Shown here: one piece after another, positions 11,401 through 22,100 of the stretch
Layout of the letters: each line of letters begins with the position of its first letter
How positions within the stretch are numbered: position 1 is the stretch's first letter
Source: Erythrobasidium yunnanense
Lineage: Eukaryota > Basidiomycota > Cystobasidiomycetes > Erythrobasidiales > Erythrobasidiaceae
DNA: 64,000 nucleotides
Assembly (NCBI GenBank): GCA_001600175.1
Contig: BCJC01000001.1
Coordinates: 2,713,652-2,777,651, forward strand
Reading direction: 5' to 3'
Position numbers and translations under genes: made by a program
The notes under the pieces: generated by a model
The model's input: only the letters and a program-made list of their open reading frames with translations
The model's database searches: none
What the model was told of the DNA's origin: nothing

Positions 11401-11510
11401 CTAAGAAGGATCCGGAGGTGGCCGAACAGTTGGCTGTGAGGATAGAGGAGAATGAAATGGTAGAAGTAGTCAAGCGGTTACGAGCTAGATACGTGACGTC
11501 GAGAGTTTAG
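8463..11510 (+). CDS. COG7: Conserved oligomeric Golgi complex subunit 7
   Basis: One uninterrupted exon of 1,015 codons, unusual among the intron-rich neighbours. The ATG at 8463 begins MDTSELSFALVDES. The N-terminal third matches the COG7 pattern: the helical tether region with SRSVPRLTFDLQLMREN, and the segment AYIKAAERLSEANKSM followed by LQNGLEAGLSTSLVTAI. The length exceeds that of animal COG7 (about 770) because of a Ser/Gln-rich insertion around residues 430-510 and an acidic DDDDEDGAGG stretch. COG7 belongs to lobe B of the COG tether, which captures intra-Golgi retrograde vesicles and keeps glycosylation enzymes in place. It diverges from the LIM gene (starts about 280 bp apart). 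Confidence 0.8.
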   Translation: MDTSELSFALVDESTLLEKGPLNGDSLDLANLADFEDETTLVNDLIAASISENDAEPSATGVLADLDVKFARLLGVLEHASSDTSAQAERAISEVSRSVPRLTFDLQLMRENVTLLRFTLDNIRKRSIDATAHNETSKVMRRLKVLDTIKTRMEAARDVLREAEAWSTLESEVTGLVQEQAYIKAAERLSEANKSMVVFQNTPEYEARRSLMVSLQNGLEAGLSTSLVTAINARDMEACKSYYGIFGQIQRETEFRNYYFGSRRTALLREWQSARLTDCPSSTNAQPNTRPSTPSMPATTFSSYLPAFYASFEKILNEERTYIPAIFPDPIDTLASLLQTTLEALIPSFPQRISDLSNSHGPRLLLELIKIYHATEEFAIVSERVFARLRNTLRPPMASPGQIPGTGILDAPTTPGKPRAGSTSPSIAVTPSQTGPLKQSQQQQRLRRQSKTLSISRRSSRGGLMPHPPSSAASGSVSAHSGAASILDSEEQQPMQAWETTLFEPLLDWQAEYSDLELRLLQSELSRVVAGQDAMAYLLSTSSPDDDDEDGAGGSAASSRRKGGAKFLLEQTLAVFGLAEEALGRTMAFTHGYGAAGFVEAVDGIFKTFLLKERDTLLRAKDTRSRQRPKTASAGEQIHMEYSQEDWSTFELAMRLFEACKVISERIATLEQKVRTRLVDVARLLKEARSDPSNQVVPGTTKGALLLLYQSTLNSTALNTLLDSVEQQDQASPPHLFTQARTASMDLTRASQLFLHDTILGPIMQTLENYPNLAVWTQASESRPESRGAFDLHIPTFSLSPSETITRVGEGFLNLPGMFEVYAEDEALGFSLDTLPDLDSETVKNLRKDYIGLSPLPSPQNLTGRHRSSLSVAHNEFLPSSSNVNGLEQASLQLSPNRSQEAQQPLSAEVVISTWLSSLTRSVLLHLTVHLLPSIRALSKHGADQLFSDLGYLSNVAKALDVEVEQVEKWRIALEYTSDAKKDPEVAEQLAVRIEENEMVEVVKRLRARYVTSRV

Positions 11511-11626
11511 AGGAGTATGCATACAGCTTGTTGTGGCAGTTTATACACCAACAAGTCGCACAGCCGCTCCAGGAGGCTCTTCATTCCGTCTTTTGCCCTC
11601 TTTCGCATATTTGCCTTAGCGATAGT

Positions 11627-12404
11627 ATGGCTAATTTGCTCGCTATACCACCTCGCCCGGCTCCTTATGTAGTCGTGCGTTCATCGAAGCGTCGACCGCC
11701 TCTCAAGCGCGTCATTGCTGAAGCTCCAAGAATCATCGCAGACCTCACGCAGCCCGACATGCCTCTCAAACAGTACAGCAAGCATATCACCTAAGACTCT
11801 GGTAGTCTTTCAAGATCTTGATGGGTCGAAAGACGATACTCCGGAAGAATACGAAGTGCAAGACACGGTCGCGAAGCTCATGATACGTGCGCTGTCGCAA
11901 GCCTTCAGCTAGTACCGTAGCTAATGACCACTTGTGCTCCGCTTCCTCTCGTCAATCCTCCTCTCCTCATCAGACGATGTCTCAAACATGACAATTCGCG
12001 TCTCAAACGGTGTCGTGACCACTTTGGAGCTGTTCAATCTCGTCAATGTGAACTTAGTGCTCTCATCTACGTCTGACTCTCGCGACGAGGGCACGCAACA
12101 ACAGAAGGCCTTGTATGGTACCGTCACTTTGGATCCATCGCTCGACAATGTCCATATACACTACACTTCAGAGAGCCTCGTTGGATTTGTTATATTCACG
12201 ACTCCGCCAGCTCATATGGCGGATCTGTCGATGAAGAAGGTCCAGGTCTCCTGTACTAGCCAGGGCGAGGACAGCGTATATGAGGTGGTGGGTGAAGAGG
12301 GTATACCGGATGGCTTGGAAGGGCAGCTTTCCATCAGCTGGAAGGAAGGGTGGTATGTCGAGCCACTCGAGAGGAAGGAGAAGGACTATCCGCAGCTCCG
12401 GTGA
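11627..12404 (+). CDS. Unrecognised spliced gene, structure tentative
   Basis: Three open segments on the plus strand sit in a row but in different frames: one from the ATG at 11627 (MANLLAIPPRPAPY), one reading LVVFQDLDGSKDDTPEEYEV, and one from about 11986 to 12404 with VTLDPSLDNVHIHYTSESLV and GFVIFTTPPAHM. A phase-compatible model uses a 73-nt intron (donor near 11669, acceptor near 11741) and a second intron from about 11894 to 11980. It gives about 200 residues rich in beta-type sequence with an acidic end. No family was recognised. Two separate small genes remain possible. The compact spacing after COG7 (about 115 bp) is in keeping with the region. Confidence 0.4.
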
Positions 12405-12509
12405 GAGCTTTCAGTGCCTTCTGATGTTTCATAGACTTATTATTTAGTGTACTGCTTGTTGTGTCTACTACATGCAAATGCATAACGAACTTTCCCATCT
12501 ATAATGCTT

Positions 12510-13770
12510 CTACAGATCCTTCATGCGCTGCTTGTCGTCTAGAGGCGTGACTCGCCCGCTAGCCGTTTGCATTGTATTGCCATTGACTTTGAAATCACCG
12601 TCTTTCGCCATCCTGAGCTTCTTCTTGTGCTTCTCTATACTCTCCTTACGTTTTACGTATGCTTCGATGCCGATTCCCGCAAATACAGTAGTCACGCCTA
12701 GCCACTGTCCGAATGCTAGCTTGTGATTGAAGACAAACAGACTGAGTAGCATCGTGAAGAGCTTGCGAGTAACGGTGATGGTGACGAGCGTGAGTGATCC
12801 AAATTCTTCAAGCGTTGCGAAGATGAAAAGCTGGCCGGTTGCGCCTGCCAAGCTGAAGTATAGCACATCCTTGAGAACGGCTGGATGCGAATTGATGAAG
12901 CTCAAAGCGGAGGCCAGCTCCGTATGGCCCGAAGAAGAGGAAGATGCTGGGTTGATGATCGGAATAGAAGGAAACGGTACAAGCATAGTCGTTGCCGTTA
13001 TAAGCGTCGCGAATGTATTCATCCAGAACATCATTTGGCTTCCGTTGAGCTTGTACCGCACGAACACCTCGTCTTGTGTCGAGTTAATCGCGCCATCCAT
13101 GAAGAGATTGACCAGCAGCAGTCCCACACCCAAGAGGGAGTTGTTTGCTGCCCCTTTCTTGCTCTTGCCATGTCCGCCTGCAGGGGCGTAGAGCATAAAC
13201 ATGCTTATGCCCAAAGTGACAGTCGCGACCACGATATACTTGTGAAGCGCGAACTTCCTCCGGTACAGGATGATGTTCATAAGCATCACCGGGACGAGTT
13301 TACATGATTTCCCTAGTATCTGGGTAGGGTAATCGATGTATCGTAAGGCTGCGTAGCCGAAGGGCGAGCCGATTGAATGCATAAGGGCACATTGGAAGCA
13401 GCGCGCCAGCATCCGAGAGGGTTTCCCGTAAGATGTCATATTCTCTTTCTGCAGAGCGACACAGTCTCAGCTTTAACATTAATGAAAGGGACATATCCAC
13501 GAAATGCACCTGGGCGACCGGCGCTTCCAGGCCTATCGATTTCCTCCATGTTTCAGACGTTCTCTTACGTATTGCAAGGTATATGAGAGCTGCGAGCGCG
13601 CTGAACAGGCTTTGGACGGTATTGAGGAAGATGACATGGCGGAAGTAGCGAGGTTTGGAGAGAGGATGGGCAGGATCAGCATAGGGAGTTGTACTGAGTC
13701 TTTCTTGGATCAGAGCCCAGGACAGGAAGGAGGCATAGATCCCAGCCGCGTAAAGGACAAGTCGGAGCAT
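12510..13770 (-). CDS. HUT1: UDP-galactose transporter homologue HUT1 (SLC35B1 type)
   Basis: Two exons (13501-13770 and 12510-13448) joined by a 52-nt intron give 402 residues. The sequence shows about ten hydrophobic segments of the nucleotide-sugar transporter fold. It has HUT1 signatures: an N-terminal TM followed by WALIQERLSTTPY, KSCKLVPVMLMNIILYRRKF, the QDEVFVRYKLNGSQMMFWMN loop, and TVTRKLFTMLLSLFVFNHKL in the last third. The C-terminus is lysine-rich (KRKESIEKHKKKLRMAK). In yeasts Hut1 sits in the ER and moves UDP-sugars, supporting lumenal glycosylation and folding; the SLC35B1 relative is also an ER ATP/ADP exchanger. It lies convergent to the gene before it and divergent from the SWIB gene, whose start is about 110 bp away. 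Confidence 0.88.
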
Positions 13771-13879
13771 GATGAAGGGACCTGTTGTTTCAGTACGAAC
13801 ACCGAAATAAACGCGCGCGAAATTCTAAGTCGAAAACACCCTCAGAAACTGGGTCGCAAACTGTCGTGAGACAACAGCG

Positions 13880-15169
13880 ATGGACGTGCCTGCGCTTGAG
13901 AAGGCTATTCGAGCCATCCTGCAGGCTCCGGGCGTGGACCTCTCGACCATTTCAAGCAAGAGGGTCAGGAAGGAGCTCGCAGAACAGTTTGGAGCGTCGC
14001 AAATCAAAGATAACAAAGAGGTATGCCGTAACAAGCGATATCGAGCTGTATTCTAACCCTTAAATCCAGGCCATCGACGGGCTAATCATCGAGGCTTTCA
14101 ACGAGGTTGCGACTGCATCAGGAGCGACGGCGCAGGATGCTGAACAGAGTGCGCCTGAAGCTGTTACATCTGTCAAGAAGGAAGAGCCCGAATATGCGAA
14201 CGGCCATTCTCACGCCAAATCACCATCATCACATAAACACCATTCGCAGGCCCAGCCGGAAACGGGGTCCGAGGGCTCAGATGCAGACGGCCAGGGAGAA
14301 GACGATGGTTCAGACTTCTCTGACGAGTCTGAAGAAGACCGAAAACCCTCTTCCTCCGCGAAAGCCAAAGCGAAAGCGAAGCCCAAGCCATCTCCGCAGA
14401 AGCGCAGGCTATTAGATGAAGATGGCGGCATACCTCCAGAGTCGTCTCCAAGCATTCCCCTATCTTTGGCAACGGGTCTGACAGACGAAGAGTATGCTCG
14501 AAAGCTACAAGAGCAGTTTGACGTAGCCGAGTTTGCGAAAGGCCGAGCTACACGAGGTGGTGGTTTTCAGGAAAGAGCTACCAAGAAAGGGTCAAGAAAG
14601 AGTGCATCTACAAGTACTGCAGGGAAGGGAGGCAAGGGGAAGAAAGTCAAGAGTAAAGCCTATGTGTCAGACTCTGATCTGGAGAATGATGATGAAGCTG
14701 CGCCCAAACCGAAGAGGAAACGCAAGGCAAAGAGCGAAAGTGATGACTCGAGCGCAGAGAATAGTCAAGGCGACTTCAAGCCGAAGAAGAAGCGTAGCGG
14801 AGGCGGAGGTTCTGGAGGTGGATACAACAAGGAGCTTGCGCTTAGTGAGGCCTTGCAAAAGGTGTGCGGGGTGCCGACGGTGAGTTCACTAGACGATGTA
14901 ATCTTCTCTTGCTCACGCGGACATACAGATGTCGCGTCCGCAGATAGTCAAGCACCTTTGGGAGTACATCAGGCAGAACAACCTGCAGAATCCAGCCAAG
15001 AAATCCGATATCATCAATGACGATCTCTTCAAGGAGATCTTTGGCGTGGAGAAGATGACTATGTTTTCGATGAACAAGGTGAGTGCTACATCACAGTATC
15101 TTGCTGTAAGGGTTGGCTAATACAGTCGAGCAGTATCTGAAGAAGGCAGTCAGCCCTATCGAAGCATAA
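13880..15169 (+). CDS. DEK_C and SWIB/MDM2 domain chromatin protein (TRI1/UAF30-like)
   Basis: Four exons (13880-14020, 14070-14879, 14929-15078, 15134-15169) give 378 residues. The N-terminal 60 residues form a DEK_C-type helix bundle (LEKAIRAILQAPGVDLSTIS, VRKELAEQFG). A long acidic/basic disordered region with Lys-rich runs follows (KPKRKRKAKSESDDSS). The SWIB domain comes last: KELALSEALQKVCGVPT, MSRPQIVKHLWEYIRQNNLQ, DLFKEIFGVEKMTMFSMNKY. DEK_C plus SWIB is the arrangement of yeast Tri1, a relative of Uaf30 in the Pol I upstream activating factor. A role in chromatin or rDNA transcription is inferred from the family. The last exon is only 36 nt and completes the SWIB helix. Confidence 0.85.
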
Positions 15170-15244
15170 TCCGCACATCTCTAATCACCCTGTCCTTCCA
15201 CGGAGTTTCAGTTTCAATTTCCAGTCCACATAGTCGTTGTACAA

Positions 15245-15556
15245 TCAGGGCGCCCTCATGAGGCAGTGCCCTATACTTTGAGATTCTTCACTATCTCCAC
15301 ATGCAAGAATGTCACAAGATGTACGGAATACACCGATAGGAACTGCCGAAGACTCTACAGCAGCATCTCCGTCCACTATTTCGCTCGCAACTTTACTAAT
15401 AACGGACACAGTACACCATTCAAAGTATACATAGCAACCCTCAAACTGGTCTCTAGTGTGCCAGCGCGTGATCTTCCCTGACGCTGAGGCACTTTGATCG
15501 ACCTCGCTGTTAGGCATAGGAAAATTCGCAGGAACAGCTTTCACGGAGGCCATCAT
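15245..15556 (-). CDS. Possible small single-exon gene, unrecognised
   Basis: An ATG-started frame of 103 codons (MMASVKAVPANFPMPNSEVD), convergent to the SWIB gene, in a stretch otherwise without genes. It shows no low-complexity bias, membrane segment or signal peptide, and contains five cysteines, mostly in the C-terminal half. It may be a real lineage-specific gene or chance. Nothing supports a function. Confidence 0.25.
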   Translation of the reverse strand: MMASVKAVPANFPMPNSEVDQSASASGKITRWHTRDQFEGCYVYFEWCTVSVISKVASEIVDGDAAVESSAVPIGVFRTSCDILACGDSEESQSIGHCLMRAP

Positions 15557-16009
15557 GTAATTAGGATTGACAATCTATGGAACGGCTGGACCCGACGCAA
15601 CATGTTACAAGGGGCGACGATCCCGTTTCCTCGCTCGTCGCTCGCATGACGGGAACATGCCACTCTTCTTCTGCTCCGCCGTAGACCTACACTACGCGAT
15701 GTATATCACGTATACACACAATCGGCCCACCGCTCCGTCTTCCTTGTCTTCCTCACAACTGCTCTGGCGCCGCTTCCCAGCCCAGGGAAGGATCCCTAAG
15801 TCGAAGGAAGGATCTCGCGCTGTACTTCATGATCAATCAGCCTTTCCTTGATCACTCAATTCTTGGTGCTCCGTGTTCACTCCTCCCGCCTGCTCCCGCT
15901 ACCGGAGCCTTCAATGACTTCACTTGGATCCGCCGTGAACTTGAATTTCCTTTTGAATTGCATACTGCTCTTTCTCTTCTTTCTTTCCCACCAAATCGTT
16001 CCAGAGATT
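15557..16009. other. Intergenic, pyrimidine-rich 5' flank
   Basis: No supported gene. From about 15730 to the F-box start at 16010 the plus strand is rich in C and T (many CTTCCT and TTCTTT runs), as seen upstream of several other genes here. This is consistent with a promoter and 5' UTR of the F-box gene. Confidence 0.4.
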
Positions 16010-16934
16010 ATGCCTAAGCTGCTCAACGATCTCCCGGGCAACCTGCTGGAGGCCATCGCCTCTCATCTCGATATAGAGTCAACGTAAGTAACGACACCGT
16101 TCTCTGGAGTCGTTAGTATTGACACACCTGTATAGGCTGCTTCTGGCTGCATCGTCAACGACCATACGAAGCACTCTGGACCGAGAGAAGTACTGGCTCA
16201 AGCGCTTGCACCTCAAGGGTTTCGGAGTACCAAAGTATCGCCGTAATATGAGGGTCAAGACGCATGTTATCGATCTCCTGAACCATTGCAAGACGTGCCC
16301 ATTGTGCCGTGCTGAGTGGATCAGCAGCGGAGGTATGCCTTTCGTTAACTTTAGGCATCTATAGGCTAAATGTCTGACGTGTCGACAGAACATCACCTTC
16401 CCCTCGAATCTTCTGGTTCCATTGAAATCATTGATGACTATTCGATAAATTGTACGGATCCTCCAGCCACATTCTTCGATGGCATTTGGGATGGTCCCAT
16501 CCTGACCTCAGAGTACATCAATGAACAACTGGGAGACGACACGGTGTCGAGCTTTGCGATACACAACCATCCGGTTTATGAAAGTCTCTTACTCACAACT
16601 GCACCCCTCTTCAAGCTCAAGTGCACACTGGAGTGGCCATATGCACCTCGTCAAGACGATGATGGCCTCCCTCCCGAACTGGCAGCCTTTATGCCCTATC
16701 GCATTGCAACCTACCCATGCCCAGCTCTACGAAACCCCTGCGGCATCACAATCGATGAAATGCTGAAGACGCTCAAAGAAGGGTAAGCAAGAGATTCACA
16801 AGCCGGAATATGCGGACTGCTGATTGAGTGCTCTGTTACGCAGAGTGCTGCTTCATCTATGGTTTAACGATGGCCGAGACATCGAATGCTGCGAGATCCG
16901 CGAGCCAGGTCATCTGGTCATTGTTATCAAATGA
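16010..16934 (+). CDS. F-box protein, unknown target
   Basis: Four exons (16010-16083, 16136-16332, 16389-16782, 16844-16934) join in frame to 251 residues. The N-terminus is a recognisable F-box: LLNDLPGNLLEAIASHLDIE, then STTIRSTLDREKYWLKRLHL. A CxxC pair (CKTCPLCRAEW) follows and could bind metal. The C-terminal half reads FDGIWDGPILTSEYINEQLG and WFNDGRDIECCEI. It probably serves as the substrate-binding part of an SCF ligase; the target cannot be inferred. Splice junctions are all GT-AG with introns of 50-61 nt. Confidence 0.65.
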
Positions 16935-18055
16935 AGATCCGGCACCCATAAGGACACGTAAGCAAGGATACAAGTATCAATTCGGGGTGGTTAGCGAAAC
17001 AAAGAAAAGAAAACGTAAAGATGAATAAAGAAACTGTTGTCAAGTAATGTTTGGGGCCACGCTTTCGTTTAATGCCATGCTAGTTGAGAGTCCTCCAGTC
17101 CGATGGTAGCCCACGTAGTCTTCTCGAATGCTTCAAGGAAGGGCCATCCTCACGGACGAGCGTCCCGTGCTATGGTTCTCAAATTTTGTTTTGGGAGCAT
17201 TTATAGGTCGATAGGTAGCTCTTGTTGGGAATTTGAGAATCTGACTATAACGGAAGCATCCTTGATATGCTTAGAGGGAAGCAGAGTTGTCAGTTCGCAG
17301 AGACTGATGAGGGCGAAGATAAGCGGTTAGCAGAAAGCGAGTCAGAGCTGCGTAGAGAAGCGAGTGTGGTGAAGGTTGTTGGAGCAGAAGAGATGGGGAG
17401 AGGTGCAAGGGAAGCATCGTCGCGCATGCTTCTCGATCTTGGAAGGGGTCGATTATGCAGATGAGCAGGGTTTCTTTCGTTACCCAAGCACTATTTGCGC
17501 GAATGTAGCTGTCCCGTCAACACCTCCAGCGACCTCGACTTCCATGCACAAGGCTAAAGCACATTTCTCCCTCCCTCCCCCCTTTGCTTTTTTTCTGCCT
17601 TCCAGACCGCCACCTGCCAGAAAGAAAGAGACCCCTTTTTAGAAGACTCCAAGCACTTGAGAAGCGCATCTGTCACCTCAAAAGGTCGGCTACATTGCTA
17701 CATCTACTGTTAGATATCCCGCTGACGAACCTCTGCTCGAAAATCAGGCATTTCTAGGTGAGCTGGGACCTACAGAACCGTCGACGAACGAGCACGGGAT
17801 CTAGAGACGGCAGCAATAGGATAGATGTACTGACTGTGATATGCTCTTCAACATTACCTATTTCATCAATCGCCTGGCCGACATACGCTCTGATAATACA
17901 ACAATTGGCATTGACCGACACTGCGACCGAAAATCACCATTCTTTGGCCAATTCATCAATACTACAACCTCATACATCAATATACGTTTGTTATACAACT
18001 TCGAATCGGATTACTGCGCCTGCTTCCGACCTCTGGCTCAAACCAACAGACAATC
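16935..18055. other. Intergenic, about 1.1 kb, upstream region of RPS11
   Basis: No supported gene on either strand. Short frames exist but lack family features. The region has T/C-rich tracts (for example 17565-17610) and A-rich segments near 17850-18050, plausible as the promoter and leader of a highly expressed ribosomal protein gene. A GT donor-like site (gtgagctg) near 17757 could begin a 5' UTR intron, but this is not proven. Confidence 0.4.
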
Positions 18056-18867
18056 ATGGCTTCGACAGCAAACTTGGCAGCGACGCAAGACGCTCAGGTA
18101 GAGAAAGCGTACCAGAAGCAGCCTATCTTCCAGTCTAGCAAGCACACAAAGAAGACTGGAAAGGCTGCAACCGAGAAGCGTTGGGTGAAGGATGTCGGTC
18201 TGGGTGCGGGAGATTATCGCCTATTCTGGATAGGCATAGAGTATTGATTGGATATATGTGGATACACAGGCTTCAAGACCCCAGCAGCCGCAAAAGATGG
18301 TGTCTAGTCAGTCTAGCAGAAGATTGGGGAGGGCAGGGAGAATCAAGACTGACCAGGCTACATGTGGATATACAGCATCGACAAGAAGTGCCCTTTCACT
18401 GGTCAAGTGTCTATCCGTGGACGTATCATGACCGGCATTGTCACCAAGACAAAGATGACGAGAACCATTGTCCTGCGAAGAGACTAGTGCGTGGAAGATC
18501 AATTCACTATAGAGGGAAAGGAAGCTCATATGTATTTGTTCTGCAGCCTCCACTACGTCCCCAAATACAACAGATACGAAAAGAGACACAAGAACGTCTC
18601 AGCACACTGCTCCCCTGCTTTCCGTGTCGAGGTCGGCGATATCGTTACCGTTGGACAGTGCAGGCCTTTGACCAAGGTCAGTACTCTACATTCGAGCGAT
18701 GCGAACGCACGAAGCTGATTCTGAGTGAATGTTCCAGACCGTCCGATTCAACGTTCTCCGTGTGACCAAGGGCAAGGCTGCTGGCTCAAAGCAATTGTGG
18801 GTCAGCTCATTTAACATTAGTAAGAGATATGCTAATGCGCCTGTACCTTTGCAGCACCAAGTTCTAG
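18056..18867 (+). CDS. RPS11: 40S ribosomal protein S11 (uS17)
   Basis: Six exons from the ATG at 18056 to the TAG at 18867 give about 157 residues, the usual length. Recognisable blocks in order: [97 protein letters not shown] and a C-terminal KQFTKF. This is eukaryotic uS17, which binds 18S rRNA in the body of the small subunit. Five introns of about 55-65 nt split a short coding region, typical of basidiomycete ribosomal protein genes. The last exon encodes only four residues and the stop. The start lies in an A-rich context (acaatcATGGCT), as expected for strong translation. Confidence 0.93.
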
Positions 18868-19151
18868 ATGACTGAGTTGTCGAGAGAAGGAACAGATAGT
18901 TGCATCTCTAGTTTGGAAAAGGGTGTGATGGTCATTCCTTGTGTACCACTGCTTTAGTCTTTCTTCGTTTACTGCAATGCAGGATCTGGAAAAGCTACTT
19001 TCTTTCGCGCGTGCATTGATGATCCGCATTTTCGTGTTTGGACTTGGACCTTTGCCGACATCATTTCTCAGGGCCGACACTTCGCTCCTTCGTTCTGGGA
19101 CATGCGCAAACGACGCCGTAACATCACTAGCTTTCTGTAGCTGCAAGGACG

Positions 19152-22100
19152 ATGCCAGATTACAGCTCAAACAGCCAAAACAGTAATGGCCATCCTTCAG
19201 CGGCAGCCTTGCCGAACCACGTCAGTTTTGCCATTCAAATCGTACATCTCTGCATATGCCAACATTCTGCGACATTCTGTGATGCCAGCAACTCGGCGAA
19301 GTCCTGGGTCGAGGCGCGTTCGGATGTGTTTACAGGTCCGCGAGTTCAATCGAGTCGAAGGGTATGCATCCAAGCTGATAACATTGACGAAGAGCCCTCA
19401 ACTGGCAGACGGGAGAGACGGTAGCTGTTAAGCAGATCGGCCTCAGCAACATACCTGCTAGCGAACTCCCGGAAATCATGGTCAGCTCTTGGTCACGCCT
19501 TTCCCTGGCTTTCGCTGAAACATATCTACACAGTCTGAGATTGATCTGCTCAAGAACTTGGACCGTAAGCCTGTCGAGAAGACTGCGTCAACCTAGCTGA
19601 GACGGCTCGATCAGATCCGAATGTCGTGCAATACCGAGGTTTCGTCAAGACTGGCGACTTTCTTTGGATAGTATTGTATGCATCACAAACACAGAGCGAG
19701 CAGACGCGCGCTGACCTTGTTCGCAGAGAATACTGCGAGAACGGCTCGTTGACCGCAATCTGCAAGAAGTTTGGCAAGTTTCCCGAATCGCTATGTCAGA
19801 TCTACATTTGCCAAGTTCTAGAAGGGCTTCTCTATCTACATGACCAAGGTGTCATTCATCGCGACATCAAAGGCTCGAATATCCTAGCTACGAAAGAGGG
19901 CAGCATCAAGCTTGCTGATTTCGGAGTCGCTACAAGAGTCGGAGGACTGGATAGAAGTGTCGTTGGATCGCCGTATTGGATGGCACCGGAAGTCGTCGAG
20001 CAGTCCGGAGCAACTACCGCAAGCGATATCTGGAGCGTGGGATGCACGGTCATTGAGCTTCTGGAAGGACAACCTCCGTATCATCAACTGGACCCTATGC
20101 CGGCGCTCTTCAGGATAGTCAACGATGACTGCCCTCCACTTCCTGACAGCGCTTCGCCAGTAGTGCGGGACTTCCTGACCCAATGCTTCCAAAAAGACGG
20201 CAACCTACGAATATCGGCTCGAAAGCTTCTGAAACATCCATGGATGGTCTCTGCACGGAAACAGCTGGACAACATGAAGAGGCGATCAAACATACCTCGA
20301 GGCACGAGTTCAGCCTACGACGAAACTATCGCAAGGGTGCAAGAATGGAATAAAGCATTGGACAAGCAGCCGAACCCCGTCTTACAGTCTCTTACGTCTT
20401 CAAGACCTTCGCATAGACCGGCCCAAGACCTAGCAAACGTACTGCAAGCGAATAACCGACCACCTCCACAGACTAGGCAGATCGGCCACCACCTGTTCGA
20501 GGATCTAAAAGCAGCAGATGTGTCTGTGGCAGCCGTCAAAGGCACTGTGCAAGCACTGCCGCTGGTCCAACCACCCCGTATCCAGCTACAAGAAGAGGAG
20601 AAAGAGAACGATAATTGGGACAGCGATTTCACCGAAGGCATACCGAGCGCAAAGATAGCTGCCCTTGAGCACTCAACTATGGCAGAAGATGGATCTTTCG
20701 ATGAAGAGGCAGGCGATAATTCAGATACGATCAAACCTGGTGCTTTTTCGCCGCTTGACCTGAAAGCAGCGAAGCCGGTGTTAAGCAGTGTAGTGGAGGA
20801 CTACTCAGATCTACTGGACGACGATGCATCAGAGCCATTCGAAAGCCGTGTGGCTGATCTCAAGGTAAATGAGCTCGTCGCTCAGGTCCCTCTGGCACTG
20901 ACTGGTATTGTTACAGCTCAAGAAAAATGTGACGAAGAGTATTCTACATCCTCGAGACTTGTCAGCTGGAAGCGCGCGATCCGTTCGAGATCTTACACCG
21001 AATCGGAGGCCACCGATACGAGGCCCAGCTGCATCGGCACCTCCACCTGCGCCGTCGTCGAAACCTCTGGCAGTGAAAGGCCTGAAGCGCTTCGTCGAGA
21101 CTGACAATGAGGACTACGAAGATTCTTTCGATCAAACGGAGTCCGAAGGCAGTAACGGGCATAAGCTAGCGCTGAACAATAAGCTATCCAGCCGATCTTG
21201 GGTAAGTTGAATGTCGAGTCTGATGTAGACCTTGACTGACCTTCCATGTACCAGCTCGGCGACGAGGAAGCGGATGAAGAGGATCCATTTGCCCAAGTTG
21301 ATGGTGGCTTGAGTGAAGACGAAAGCCAGAATGATCTGCAAGCAAATGTCTTGAGAGACAAGATCACCAAAATGTGCTCTTTCGTCAACGATCTGCTGGA
21401 CGGCATGAATGCAGAAGCAGACGAGCTGGCTGTACGCGACGGCTGTCTTTACTTGGTTGACATCTTCCAGGACTTCCCCGAAGTGAAAGACTATTTCATC
21501 AAAGCCCATGGATTGCTCACTATCGTGGAGTCTCTGCAAAGTATGCGCTCGAGGGAGGTCATCAGCCTGGAGCTTCGGATCGTAAATCTCGTAAGTCCGC
21601 CCACTAGGGCTAGGCAACCCTGTATACTGACATACACAATAGCTCATTGGCAATGATTCGGCTAGCTTGGAGAAGATCTGCGTAGGTCGGCTTATCGTTG
21701 TATTCTTGACTAGCTAACAAGATCTGTCCCAGCTCATCGGCGGATGTCCTGTCATAATGAACTTCTCTCATCCGCGATATTCTCGCGACATTCGGCTCGA
21801 AGCTGCCTTGTTCATCGGAGCAATGTGCAGAACTTCCCTTCTGACTGTAAGTCTGGCACCTACAATACCTGAAATACTGCTGAATCTGCCTTATCTGCTC
21901 AGCTGCAGATGTTCATTTCTTGTCGGGTACGTCTTCCGTTGTTCCTCTAATGAACGCTAACTGGCACCGACTTGTAGGGTCTGCGTACACTGGTCGACAT
22001 GATGGACGAGAATTACCGTGACCAGAAAGACCTCGTCTGGATGGCCGTGGACGGTATCTGCAGAGTCTTCGACATGCAGGTCAGTCACTACGTCAGAATG

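Noticed and set aside
11627-11912. Antizyme-like +1 frameshift arrangement (short frame, stop, next frame +1)
   Set aside because: The downstream frame lacks the conserved antizyme core and the shift site is not of the known type. An intron of 73 nt explains the frame change.
17290-17487. Serine-rich minus-strand frame upstream of RPS11
   Set aside because: Reflects pyrimidine-rich promoter sequence; no splice signals or homology.
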